64,000 nt of DNA from assembly GCF_037975245.1 (NCBI RefSeq), contig NC_092577.1, positions 24,983,398 to 25,047,397 on the forward strand, in the 5' to 3' direction. The notes beneath the pieces were generated by a model. The model saw only the letters and a program-made list of their open reading frames with translations, made no database searches and was not told the origin of the DNA. Source of the stretch: Apostichopus japonicus. Its lineage: Eukaryota; Echinodermata; Holothuroidea; Aspidochirotida; Stichopodidae. The translations under genes were made by a program, and so were the position numbers. This document shows, one piece after another, positions 12,901 through 23,179 of the stretch (position 1 is its first letter; each line of letters opens with the position of its first letter).

Positions 12901-14374
12901 TCACTCTATATTAACACATACAATTTGTATTTTAGGCAGTGTTGTGAATATTAAATACCATGAGAGTGTACATGTAAACTTTTGGTAAGCACACAGTGGG
13001 CCACCAATCTGCATTTAGTTATCAGACACTTCTATAAGTTCATATCTGTTATTTATTAACAAACATATAAAACAGATTAAAGTCCCATTTGAACTTCCAT
13101 ACAGGTACAGCTAGGGGTTGGGCAAAATAATGTCCAAAGATAATGCATACAGTAGAAGAATTTTTTAACCAAGTTATGCAAAACATGGTTCTGGCAAATC
13201 TCAGAATTTGATTGATTAAACTTGTACAGGGAATGAAACTAAGTGGTTTACCTTACGTTGTGTGATTCCTGGGGATAAATGAATCATTGGGCTTTAGCAG
13301 CTTACTAGTTGGTAAAACCTTCAAATATTAATTATAGGCAAAACAATAAATGTTGAACTATGAAATCACTTCTAATCCCACCAACTCTAATAGCATTTGC
13401 AAATGTGGCCAAAGAGAATGTACTTATTGTAGCGTCTCATAAACAAGACATTGAACAATAAAATATTTACCCTTGCTTTCCCTGAATCTAACATTTCCTG
13501 ACGTAAAGATGACGAAGCACTTTCATCTTCAGAGGAGTCCTCCACTGATGTGTCAAAGACTTTGGACACTTTGACACGTGTGCCTTCTAACTTCTTCTCT
13601 AGCTCCTTTCTTGAAGCTGTAAACAAAAACAAAGAATGTGACTATTTAGTGGGTAAGATGGATCAAATGGTAAGCAGGGTTGCCATATCGGAGGGGGGGG
13701 GGGGGGATGGAGGGAGGAAATTGGAAAAATAAAACCTAAATTTCCACCCAGTAATTCTCTAGCCATTATTTACCCCCTGCTTTTAACACCCACACCCCTC
13801 CCCTCCACCTGCCTTCTTCAATTAAATTCCAAAATGTACTGGTTAAAGTACATTGTTCAAACATGCATAAGTTAAGCGACAAAATATTTATCCACAAACA
13901 TATTCCCTGTGTGGTTTACCGTTTTAGTTAAAGCCTCTTTACTTGTCAACACTCTTTATATGTTAAGCTAATTATGCTGTGTTGACCGAGGCTGTTACCA
14001 TCTGGTGTTCAGCTATGGTGATATGGATTAACTAGTGTAGGTGCACAAACAAAAGAGGCAAACTAACAACAGTTAATTATACTATGTAAATTGCATTGGA
14101 CACAATAGCCTATATGCATATAGACTAGCCAACAGTTTGAACAAGTACCTGCCAACAATAAAATTTGTGCCTTGTACCATGAGTCCGGGTCCTGTAAGTT
14201 GGAATCAATCTCTGTTTCATCGTCGCTGTCAATTGCCAGCCATTGGACCATATATGCTTTATTAGGTATAAAGTCTAGTTCATGCTCCGGGTGAAAGTTC
14301 TTAATGTGATTTACATTCACAATTTCACGTTCCTGATCTTTAAGATACCTAATGTATGCATAAGAAATTGACAT
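9945..14374 (-). CDS. BEN-domain, coiled-coil protein of the transposon (six exons, 377 aa)
   Basis: Exons on the minus strand: 14374-14149, 13616-13471, 12656-12389, 11881-11736, 11155-10942 and 10078-9945. All introns are GT-AG, and every junction keeps one frame, giving 377 aa with a TAA stop. Residues 1-75 form a basic/aromatic N-terminal module (SYAYIRYLKD to DSWYKAQILLL) seen in many invertebrate BEN proteins. Residues 76-124 are acidic and Ser-rich. Residues 125-213 form a Lys/Glu-rich coiled coil ending CPHC. Residues 263-377 are a BEN domain: GQNVWLPVKTWEML, FVKNLAVAIWG, GKACNRFKG, then the final helices from exon 6. BEN domains bind DNA or chromatin. The protein probably works with the divergent transposase, perhaps binding the subterminal repeats; this is inference. 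The last exon depends on the strong donor AAAG/GTAAGTG; without it the protein would stop nine bases later. Confidence 0.85.
10165..10275. repeat. AT microsatellite in intron 5 of the BEN gene
   Basis: A run of TATATA and TACATA units. A smaller TATATG run lies at about 10637-10652. Confidence 0.85.
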
Positions 14375-15485
14375 TATGCCTTATTAACTAAGCTAGGCTC
14401 CAATAAGCTAGGCAACTATAACGTTAGGTTATGTCTAACGTTAGTGAATGTAGTATTAGGAAACAGGTTTGTTAGGACTAGCCTATACAATAGTCCTAGG
14501 CCACTATCAAGTTTCAGTTCAATTCAAATATTTATGTTAAAAAGCACGTGTAAAATCAATTATAACGTTACAAGTATGTGTCAATAATATAAAGATCACA
14601 AACAAGGGAACTCAGCCGCGGTAATAATTTGAAATTGTTGATAAAATCTGTTACAAATTGCGATTCTGCGAGGCTTCTGTTAACGTGGGTTTGCGGTTTC
14701 GGAATTTATAAATTTAGCGCTAACGCAAAACAAATGTCAAAGTGCAAATTCAGTCGGATCATACCATTCTGTACTAGGAAGGCATTTTGCCTACCAATTG
14801 TTCAAATCGCCGAAAAAAGTATAACATAATTAATTTTTAAATTTGATGAACAGTAAACGTATTTTATTTTTATTTAATACGGTACAATAGTTTATTAGTT
14901 CAATCAAAACTGTGATAAATATGACCAAGATTTATTTTACCCCCCTCATAAGTTGGCTAATTTAGCAGTTTCAATATATTACGATACGGTTACTGCTTAC
15001 GAATTCTCATAATAACATTCCCGATACAATTACGCCTAAAATAAAAGCAGTCTTGTGTATTTTTCATCTGAATTGCGATTCTTGCCTGGTCGGCTATAGG
15101 TTTATTATATTGCTAGTTTCTTCGAGAAGTTATCTCATCTACGTGCAGTTATGTAAATACAACATTTATTTATACTTTTATTGAAGTGTAATACGGTTTT
15201 GTTGCGTCGTATTGACATTGTTTGGACATTGGTACGATACTGTACATGTATTTACTGCGTGTAACCCTAGCCTAGCCGGTAGTACGGAAAGTATTTATAC
15301 ACCGTGCATATTTTTTACGTACAGGCGTCCATTAAATGTACCTAACGAACTTCGTTGGACTCATACTAGCCTAATTCTAGGCTAGGCTGGTCTCGGTATG
15401 CACAAGAAATATTGACAAGTTCGAATCTTGGATATCGCTGTAGGCCCTAGACAAATGGATCCAAATCGAGGAAGGAAAAGGAACA
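14375..15485. promoter_or_regulatory. Divergent intergenic region of the transposon
   Basis: The 1.1 kb between the BEN gene start and the transposase start must hold both promoters if the genes are expressed. Repeated TAACGTTA-type palindromes occur near 14420-14450 and CTAGCCTAG motifs near 15270 and 15370. I see no clear TATA box. Confidence 0.4.
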
Positions 15486-18400
15486 ATGTTTCTGTTAGAC
15501 CTAAGAAAAAATATAAATTCTAGTGATGAAGAACCAACCATTCCTCGGAGGACCCTGAATCGTTATAAAAAAGGCAGTAAGACTCTCAAGAAGGGACAAT
15601 TAGAAAACAATTGGTCCAGAGATTTCAACTGTTCCACATCCAGTGAAGATGGTAGACCTAACGATGATGTCCATAGCAGTTACGGTGAAATGGTAAGAAA
15701 ACTTAATCAATAAGATATTGATACTGTAGGTCCGAATTCTCCAATATTTATTAGGTCCAGACCCAAGTGTTATGCTTAGGACCTGCCATGTAACTTATTT
15801 CACATGAAAAGGCTTTTAGACATTTATTTCCCCTTCAAATCAACCAAATTGCCTCACCAAACCAAAATTTAAAAAAAGGCATATTTTTATTTCCGGCCGT
15901 TAAAATGCCAAAATGATGTTTATTTTCGGCCGTTAGAATGCCAAAATGATACCCTACTTTCGTGTAGGTGCAGCAAACATTGCCTGTGATGATCTTTACC
16001 TGTGAGGGAACTCTACCTGCAGCGAACTAATTTGTGGTGAACTTCATTATAAGTGACTTGTATTCGTAATTACCTGTAAATAGGCATACATATATCCTGT
16101 AGGCATACAAACTAAGTGTCCCATGTCAAGGATCATTGGGTGTGGGTGCAGAAAAAAATTGTTCCTGATGCAGGATAATGAAAGCAAGATTGCTACCGTG
16201 GTGATTTTAAAAAAAATGAAGCGGCTAATTTTAATTATTTTTGCAGTGTTGTACTCTGTGCCACATTCGCTTGGCCGTATATCAATTGCCATACTTGTAT
16301 ATTTTTCAGGTTTCTTCATCTGCTTCTGAAGGGAATTGTTCTGGAAACACTGCAGCAGCTGACTCAACAGTTGAAAGGGAGAGTGATGATTCAGGTCCAC
16401 CATCTGAAGAACCCAGCAGCCCCTCATCCTCTTCAGAGACAGATAGTGATGTCCCAGCAGATGATGAAGCAGCATTCCAGGCAGATGAGACACTGAATGA
16501 ACCACTTTTCCAGGGATCACAAGTAACAAAGGCTGAGGTAATCCTGATGGTCATGACTTTTGTGATGCGGCATTGTCTGTCTACAGCTGCCATGGTGGAT
16601 CTTCTGCATATTATTAATAGCATATTAGGAAGAGTTGTTATACCAGCATCAAAATATGTATTTGAGAAGTTATTTAAAAGCAATTTTTTGAATTTATCAT
16701 TTCATTTTTATTGCAGTTATTGTTTGAGCTTTGTTAGAACCTGGCAAGGCGTAAATGTAGGTGTTGTCTCTTGCCCACATTGTCAGAGAGATTGCAATGT
16801 TGGAAACATGCAAAATAGTAACTTTTTCATTACATCTAGTCTGAAGCATCAGATAAAGACTTTATTTGAAAGGGAGGACATAACAGTCAATCTGGCTTAT
16901 AGGTACAACAGACATAAGAAACAGGAAGGAAATTTGGAAGATATTTTTGATGGTGAAATTTACAAAAATCTTGAAGAAGTACATAATTTTCCAAATAACT
17001 TCACATACACTTTTAATACAGATGGAATGCCAGTGTTCAAGTCTGCAAGTTACTCCCTTTGGCCAATCTATATCATGATTAATGAGCTTCCACCAAGTTT
17101 AAGAATGAAAAATTTACTGCTTGCTGGTGTATGGTTCGGCCAAAAAGGGCCTCGTATGAATATATTTTTAGAAAAGTTTGTAAGAGAAGCAAGAATTTTG
17201 GCTGATGATGGTGTTGAGTGGGAAAATGAGGGTGAAATAATTAGAAGCAAATTCTACGGAATTTGTTGTTGTGCTGATGCTCCTGCCAGGGCAGCTTTGC
17301 AAAACCGCCTGCAGTTTAATGGATACATGGGCTGTGGTTTATGTTATCATCCAGGGCGAGCAGTAGAGAGGGTGGTCAAGTACCCTGTTGATGTTTGTGA
17401 TCATGCTGAGCGATGTGATGATGAAGTGCTGGAAGACATGGTCAAGGCTTTAGATGAAGGTCGCATCATACGTGGTGTCAAAGGTCCAACACCTGTAATA
17501 AATTTGCCAAAGTTTCCATTAGTCTGGGGTTTCCCTCCTGATTTCATGCACTGCCTTCTCCTTGGTGTAGCAAGACAACTTGCTGAACTTTGGTTTAGTA
17601 GCCCAGCAAACAGTGTCTATTATATTGGTCAACCAAATGTTTTGAATAGGCTTGATAAAATTCTCAAATCAATTAAGGTTCCATCATTTGTGTCTCGTAT
17701 GCCACGACCAATTACAGAAAGGAAACACTGGAAAGCCATTGAGTGGTACAACTGGTTATTTTATTTTTCCATCCCATGCTTGCATGGTGTTTTACCAGAG
17801 CAGTATTTGAGACACTTCTACGCACTTGTTCAGGGTTGCTACATCTTACTTCAAAAGTCCCTTAGTCCAGAGGATGTCAATACAGCTGATATTTTATTGT
17901 TTAATTTTGTAGGTCATATGCAGTTGCTTTATGGGGAAAAAGCAATGACTTCCAATGTCCACTCATTAGTCCATCTGGCAAAAAGTGTCAAAATGTGGGG
18001 ACCTCTTTGGACGCATTCATGTTTCCCCTTTGAAACAGCAAATGGAGAAATCAAGAATGTCTTAAAGGGCAATAGGGGTATAATGCTACAAGCCATGTAC
18101 AAGTTTTTCCTTGTAAGGGCTCTGCCATTGTTTGGAGCAAATTATATGGTATCCGACAGAATCAAAGCCTTCTGTAAGGAAATGCTTTCTCCCCGAAAGC
18201 TCAAGCCAACAGAATTTATGGATTCAGTGGAATTATATGGCGCAGGCTCTGTTCAGCTATTAAGTAATGCTGAGCAAAATGCTTTACTTGTCAATGAACT
18301 TGAAGTAGTAAATGAAGCAGTGGTATATAAGCGTTTGGGGAAAGATGGTATCATATATCATTCACAGCAATACACCAAAGCTACACGGCGCAACTGCACA

Positions 18401-18676
18401 ATGTTTTACTTGTCAAATGGACAGGTTGGAAGGATCCAAAAAGTGTTATGTATACAAAATGAATGCATTATTTTGTATAAAATGATGCACTTTGTCCCAG
18501 ATAATGGTTTTCAAGACCCACAAAACAATACTGATGTTTTCCACATAAAGTTGTGTGCACATCTTTCTGAAAATGTCTCAGCAATTGCAGCAACTGAACT
18601 GTGTGGAAGTTGTTTTTTAGTTGATGTTGGCGAGAGGAGTTTCATATGTTTCCCAGCCAGCTATGTGGCTTTATAG
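15486..18676 (+). CDS. EnSpm/CACTA tnp2-type DDE transposase (two exons, 857 aa)
   Basis: Exons 15486-15692 and 16310-18676; the intron is GT-AG (donor ATG/GTAAGA, acceptor TTTTTCAG) and the frame is kept. The N-terminus is acidic and Ser-rich. A Cys cluster (CPHCQRDC) precedes the catalytic core. The core matches the tnp2/Transposase_21 family: FNTDGMPVF with D307, then LWPIYIMINELPPSLRMKN and IFLEKFVREA; PPDFMHCLLLG with D480; HSCFPFETANGE with E644, preceded by VHSLVHLAKSVKMWGPLW. These give a full DDE triad for cut-and-paste transposition. CxxC-type residues (GCGLC) sit between the first two acids. No stop or frameshift is seen in exon 2. The start is uncertain: an upstream ATG at 15455 (MDPNRGRKRNN) runs into a stop in another frame and might be the true N-terminus after a small indel. 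Confidence 0.9.
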
Positions 18677-19856
18677 TATTGCACATATTTACTTGACAAA
18701 GATAGGTACACAGCACTAATTCATTTCATTATGTGAACTCAACAACATTGTTACTTATGATTAAGAACAGAGAGTTAGCAACCATTAATTATATCAATCA
18801 TATACAATACACATGCTAACACACACAATAAAATGGGGGCCTTGGCCTTCTTTTTTTATGTCTAATGAAACCCTGGGAAGAACAATCCATGAGCAGGCTT
18901 TTGTTCACATGTTCTACATGTTTTGGGCCAGAAAGAGTTACTGTACATATTTTACCTGTGGTCAGTGCAGTGCAATGACAGCTGTTCAGCTAGAAAGTTG
19001 CTATCTACAGGGTTTCACTCAACCATGAAAGTCATGGGGATAATTCATTTAGGGGTGCCTGATGCTGCAGCCTTTAATTGTTAAACCTTTGTGAATGCAA
19101 CAATGCAATTTCTTTATACTTCATGCAATATATAGTTTGGACATGGAATATTACTTTTTCCATCTTACACTGTATTATGATATTACAATGTGCAAATATA
19201 TAATACATTATATCAATGATTATATATTATATAATATAGAATAAATCTATATTATAAGTTAATACACTGTGTGTTTTGTTTATATTATTTTTTATCATTT
19301 CATGGGGGAGGTAACTATCAGTACTTTATTACAAGTTCTTAGATTAGAACTAGGGCATTGGAATATGTCACTACATGTATAGACTGTATATATATATATA
19401 TAAGTCGATCGGTGAATTAACTGGTTCCTCATCTTACCATTAAGCCAATCTATCCTACTTTTACTTCTATATCTTCCTCATCAAAAATTACCTTAATACT
19501 TCATGCGATACAGTTTGAACATGGAGTATTACTTTTTTCAACTTATTAAGATATTACAATGTGCAAATATATAAAACATCATATCAACGATTTTGCATGA
19601 TAAAGAATAAAACTATATTATAAATTGAATGCACTGTGTGTTTTGTTTATTTTTTATCCTTTTATGTGGGAGGTAAATAACTATCAGTATTTTATTGGTA
19701 ATACATCATTACAAGTTCTTAGATGAGGACCAGGGCATTGGCATTGGGAAATGTCACTAGCTTCCTGTATATACTATCAATTAATTGGTTCCTGTTATTA
19801 ACATAAAGCCATTCTATCCTAGTTTTAGTTGTATATCTTCTTCATTAAAAACCTGT
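18677..19856. other. 3' region of the transposon with a 371-bp near-tandem duplication
   Basis: After the transposase stop, a block near 19115-19480 recurs near 19490-19850 with a spacing of 371 bases (compare ATTACAATGTGCAAATATA at 19182 and 19553). The copies differ by many substitutions and small indels, so the duplication is old. Confidence 0.75.
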
Positions 19857-20470
19857 AAAAACCAACAGCCTACTTCAAACCTGTGCAAAACCAGTGAACC
19901 CTTGTTCAACCCCAGCTAGGCAGGTTCACAAGTCAACAGTCTAAACCCAGTTGGGCCAGTGCAAAACCAGTGAAACCTAGTTCAACCCAGCCGGGCAAGT
20001 TCACCAGTCAACATAGTCCAAACCCAGTTGGGCCAATGTGAAACCTAGTTCAAACCCAACAGGGAAATTTCACCAGTCAACATAGTTCAAACCCAGTTGG
20101 GCCAGTGTGAAACCTAGTTCAATCACAACAGGGCAAGTTCACCAGTAAACACAGTTCAAACCCAGTTGGGCCTGTGCAAACCAGTGAAACCTAGTTAAAC
20201 CCCAGCTGGGTCAGTTCACCAGTCAACATAGTTCAAACCCAGTTGGGCTAGTGCAAAAACCAGTGAAACCTAGTTGAAGCCCAGCTGGACCAGTTCAAAC
20301 ATAGTTCAAATTCAGTTGGGCCTGAACAAACCCAGTTGAACATTGTGTAAACCCAGTTGAACGTAGCTCATGTACAGCATAGCCCAGTTGGAACCCAGTA
20401 AGACCCAGTTAAACACAGTTAAAAACCAGTTAAACATAGTAGGCCCTAGTAGAACCTAGTTGATTTTTTA
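19857..20470 (-). repeat. Right subterminal repeat array
   Basis: Many units such as AAACCCAGTTGGGCCAGTG and AAACCTAGTTCAACCC on the plus strand. They are the reverse complement of the AACTGGGTT units of the left array, so the two arrays face each other. Confidence 0.85.
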
Positions 20471-20475
20471 ACTGG

Positions 20476-20499
20476 GTTCTACTGGAATTTCTACTAGGG
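20476..20499 (-). repeat. Right terminal inverted repeat
   Basis: Read inwards from 20499 on the minus strand it begins CCCTAGTAGAAATTCC; 21 of 24 positions match the left end. TA (20500-20501) follows. Confidence 0.88.
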
Positions 20500-21070
20500 T
20501 AGAGAGTACTGCCCATGTTTTTTGGCATTGCCCCTTTGTTTTGAACTTGTGGGAGTGGTTTCAGTCCTGGACCGACCGTTTAACGGGAGACCGTTCCTGG
20601 TCGGTAGGACAGGGTTTTGTCTTGTATGGATTAGATCCTCCAGTTTGTTCCGTTGCTGTGTTGCAGCGTATTATTTATGTTTGTTCTGTTGTAAAAGAAC
20701 TTATTTGGAGGAATAGATGTGATGTTGTTTTTAGGGGGAAATTTGCCAGTTGGCAGGCAGTCCTGGAGGCGGTGAAGTCTGACATTCGCCTTCAGGTTGA
20801 AGGCGATTTTCGCCGTTTATCTAGGGCTGCCTTTTTTGGACGGTGGTGTGCTGGGGAAGGGTGTTTTGTTTCGCTGCGTGCTGGTCGTCCTTTTGTAGTT
20901 TTTTAATATTTCAGTGGGGGGTTGGGCGTTTTGTCTCTGCAGGTCGGTGAGCGTATGTACTTTTTTTTTTGGCTCGCTTGACCTGAGGTTCGTTTGTAAG
21001 AATGGGATGGTTTGGTAGTGCCGTTTGGCCGTGACGTTTTGTATCCCGTATGACGGGTCACGTAAAAAGC
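20500..21070 (+). pseudogene. LINE A copy A1, right half (ORF2 C-terminus and 3' UTR)
   Basis: The frame resumes at ESTAHVFWHCPFVLNLWEW and runs to a stop at 20906. The His and Cys here continue the Cys pair that ends the left half (CPRTGC), forming a zinc-binding zf-RVT-like motif split by the DNA transposon. The 3' UTR (20907-21070) ends in GTCACGTAAAAAGC and has no poly(A). The right copy of the 17-bp target duplication follows directly. Confidence 0.9.
21045..21057 (+). promoter_or_regulatory. 3'-terminal hairpin of LINE A
   Basis: CCCGT, loop ATG, ACGGG. Other copies have CCCGC/GCGGG at this place (40112-40124 on the minus strand), a compensatory C-G to T-A change. Likely recognised by the element's reverse transcriptase; inferred from the position 13 bases before the 3' end. 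Confidence 0.65.
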
Positions 21071-21087
21071 ACTTGAAGATGAAACAT
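21071..21087 (+). repeat. Target-site duplication, LINE A1 right
   Basis: ACTTGAAGATGAAACAT, identical to 7022-7038. Confidence 0.9.
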
Positions 21088-22040
21088 GTTACACAAACAC
21101 ATGCTTGATCTTTGCATAGATTCATACTTTAGCAACTTTTCATCATCTTTATCAATCCCTTGAGTGAATAAATTTATGTGAATGAACTTACCAGTCTTAT
21201 CACTTCTGCACCAGTTCGGGCATCATTTGAAGGATGTGCATCAGTTGATTTTTCATGCCTGCGTCAGTTATTTTTTCATGCCTACAAGTCACTGGCAGGA
21301 AAATCATGTAAGTAATTTATATAAACAGTTCCATTATCAAGAACTACTTATAGCAACATCTTTTTTGCAACCCTCACCAGGCATGAGCCAATAAGCATAC
21401 CATTTGACATTTCTATTGCAAGGTAGGCAAAGGAAGGGGTCTGACTGACTGAACATCCTTGAAATTCACACTGGGATACCAGCCTAAAGCCTGCATGTAT
21501 TGGGATTTAATAAACGCAGTACCATGACTTTTACCCTGCAAATCTTTCATACAGGATTTTCAAACATTTTAGTCAATTGCCAAGTTCAATGGTGTCAGAT
21601 TATATCCCAGGAGGTTGGAGTGATGAAATGATTTGTCCAAACCCCCTTCTCCTGGAGGTTGAAGGTGTAAATTGAAAGTTTTGTTAAGCTACACCTAAGC
21701 TATATAGTGCTATTGACTTTCAAGGCCATTTGTACTATTCTCTAGGTCAGCAACCCTCCCCACCAGAATGCTTGGTAAGGGTCAAAATAAATTGAACATG
21801 TATTCAACTACTCACTTGACTCTCTACGTGGCATCTTACATTTGGTGAGAACAGGATATTTCCTTTGCCTTTTCTGGACTTTATTATCTGCAAATATGCC
21901 AAAAAAGACACAGTTGTGAAAGAACAGAAGGAGCACAATTATGACTAAATTTATACTGATTGAAGTTGTGTGAGAATTATTACCACTACCTTCCATTTTT
22001 TCATGCATTCCCTGTTACACTTTTGTCAAATGATTATAGG
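21088..22040. other. Gap without recognised gene
   Basis: Target DNA between LINE A1 and LINE D. Only short frames, none recognisable. Confidence 0.45.
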
Positions 22041-22043
22041 AAT

Positions 22044-22990
22044 GAAATGAACGACGTGGCTACAAGATGGCGTCTCAAAGTTCGCATCGTTCACAAAACA
22101 AACATCCCTAAAAAGAGGAATGAACCTGCCTCAACTCCAGTGAGGCCAGTGTCGAAGAAGAAACATTTTCTTCACGTCAATCCGTTTAAAGTCCTAATGG
22201 ATGAAAAGAACACTGACGGTGATGTTCAGAGAAGAGAAGAGAAGTTAGTAAAGGATAGTTTTCAGCAACATGGTATCGGTACAACGCAACGTCTCAAGGT
22301 GTAACGCTAGGCTCGGAAACCTCCCCTACAGATTTATCGAAAGTCATTAGGTCAGTCGTTGTAGCGATGCAGCCAATGATTATGAAGGCGGTTACTGAAG
22401 CAATTAACTCTACAACCTCAGCGATAATGGAAAACATTAGGGAAGAAATGAACTCCCTTATGAGCGAGAGGGAAGAGTTGGGCAAAATTAAACATGAGAT
22501 ACAGGTGCAAAGATTTGAGACTGAAAAGAGCAGTACATCGAAAAGACAATATCCGCATATTTGGGTTGCAAGAAACGGAGGATGAAGATTTGGACCCCAA
22601 AATTGTGAAGCTTGCCAATGACATTCATGTTTCAATGGGTAAGGAAGATATCAGCACCTGTCATAGGATCATCGGGAATGGGAGGAAACCAAGACCTGAC
22701 ATCGTGAGATTCGTCACACGTTCAGTAAAATCGAACATTATGAAGGCCAAGAAAGTCATGAGACACAAAGCTGAGATGAAAGATATATACATAAACGATG
22801 ACTTGACGAAGTTACGTCACAGAATTGTTAAAGCTATGGAAGCTACCAAATGTTCTTAAGGTGTGGACCATTCACGGAAAAATTCACGGCGTAATCCAAG
22901 CTGAGGGTGGTGCCCAAACGAGGATTGTTGTGGATTCATGCGATGAAGTTTCCAAACTTGGATGGAGTGAAGAAGAGGTGAACATGCTAA
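22044..22990 (+). pseudogene. LINE D ORF1 (L1-type RNA-binding protein), broken
   Basis: Three consecutive frames make one ORF1-like protein. 22044-22304 is a basic N-terminus (MNDVATRWRLKVRIVHKTN). 22367-22500 is a helical, coiled-coil-like stretch (MENIREEMNSLMSEREELG). 22494-22980 is the RRM/C-terminal part typical of L1-type ORF1: NIRIFGLQETEDEDL, CHRIIGNGRKPRPDIVRFV, DIYINDDLTKLRHRIVKAM, then VWTIHGKIHGVIQ in a shifted frame. Such proteins coat LINE RNA. Stops near 22304 and 22858 and frameshifts make it non-functional. It sits directly upstream of the endonuclease/RT remnant on the same strand. Confidence 0.8.
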
Positions 22991-23179
22991 AATTTTACTT
23001 GGACTTATCTTTACAAACTTTTCTGATGATCATACAGTACCATACAAATTTTCTTTCCAATTTTTTCAACATTTTAGGTTTTCATGAGTATGTTACTGAA
23101 TTTTAAATCATATGTATATCTGAAAGCAAAACAAATTAATATAGCATTGATACAAGTTGTTTTCCAAACTTTCATATAA

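Larger units (their letters stand above)
8858..20499 (+). mobile_element. Complete two-gene EnSpm/CACTA-like DNA transposon (BEN + tnp2)
   Basis: The element interrupts LINE A1. The uninterrupted copy A3 gives the empty site, so the ends are exact: CCCTGGTGG at the left and CTACTAGGG at the right, flanked by a TA duplication (8856-8857 and 20500-20501). The 24-bp terminal repeats match at 21 positions. Subterminal repeat arrays lie just inside both ends, in opposite orientation. Two divergent spliced genes fill the centre: a BEN-domain protein (minus) and a tnp2-type transposase (plus). Both read open through predicted exons, so the element may be intact. Family placement follows from the transposase. 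CACTA elements usually start CACTA or CACTG and make 2-3 bp duplications; the CCCT start here is a variant. Confidence 0.9.

Noticed and set aside
16241-16309. In-frame upstream extension of transposase exon 2
   Set aside because: It reads through the intron end; the acceptor at 16309 and the phase match to exon 1 explain the open frame better.
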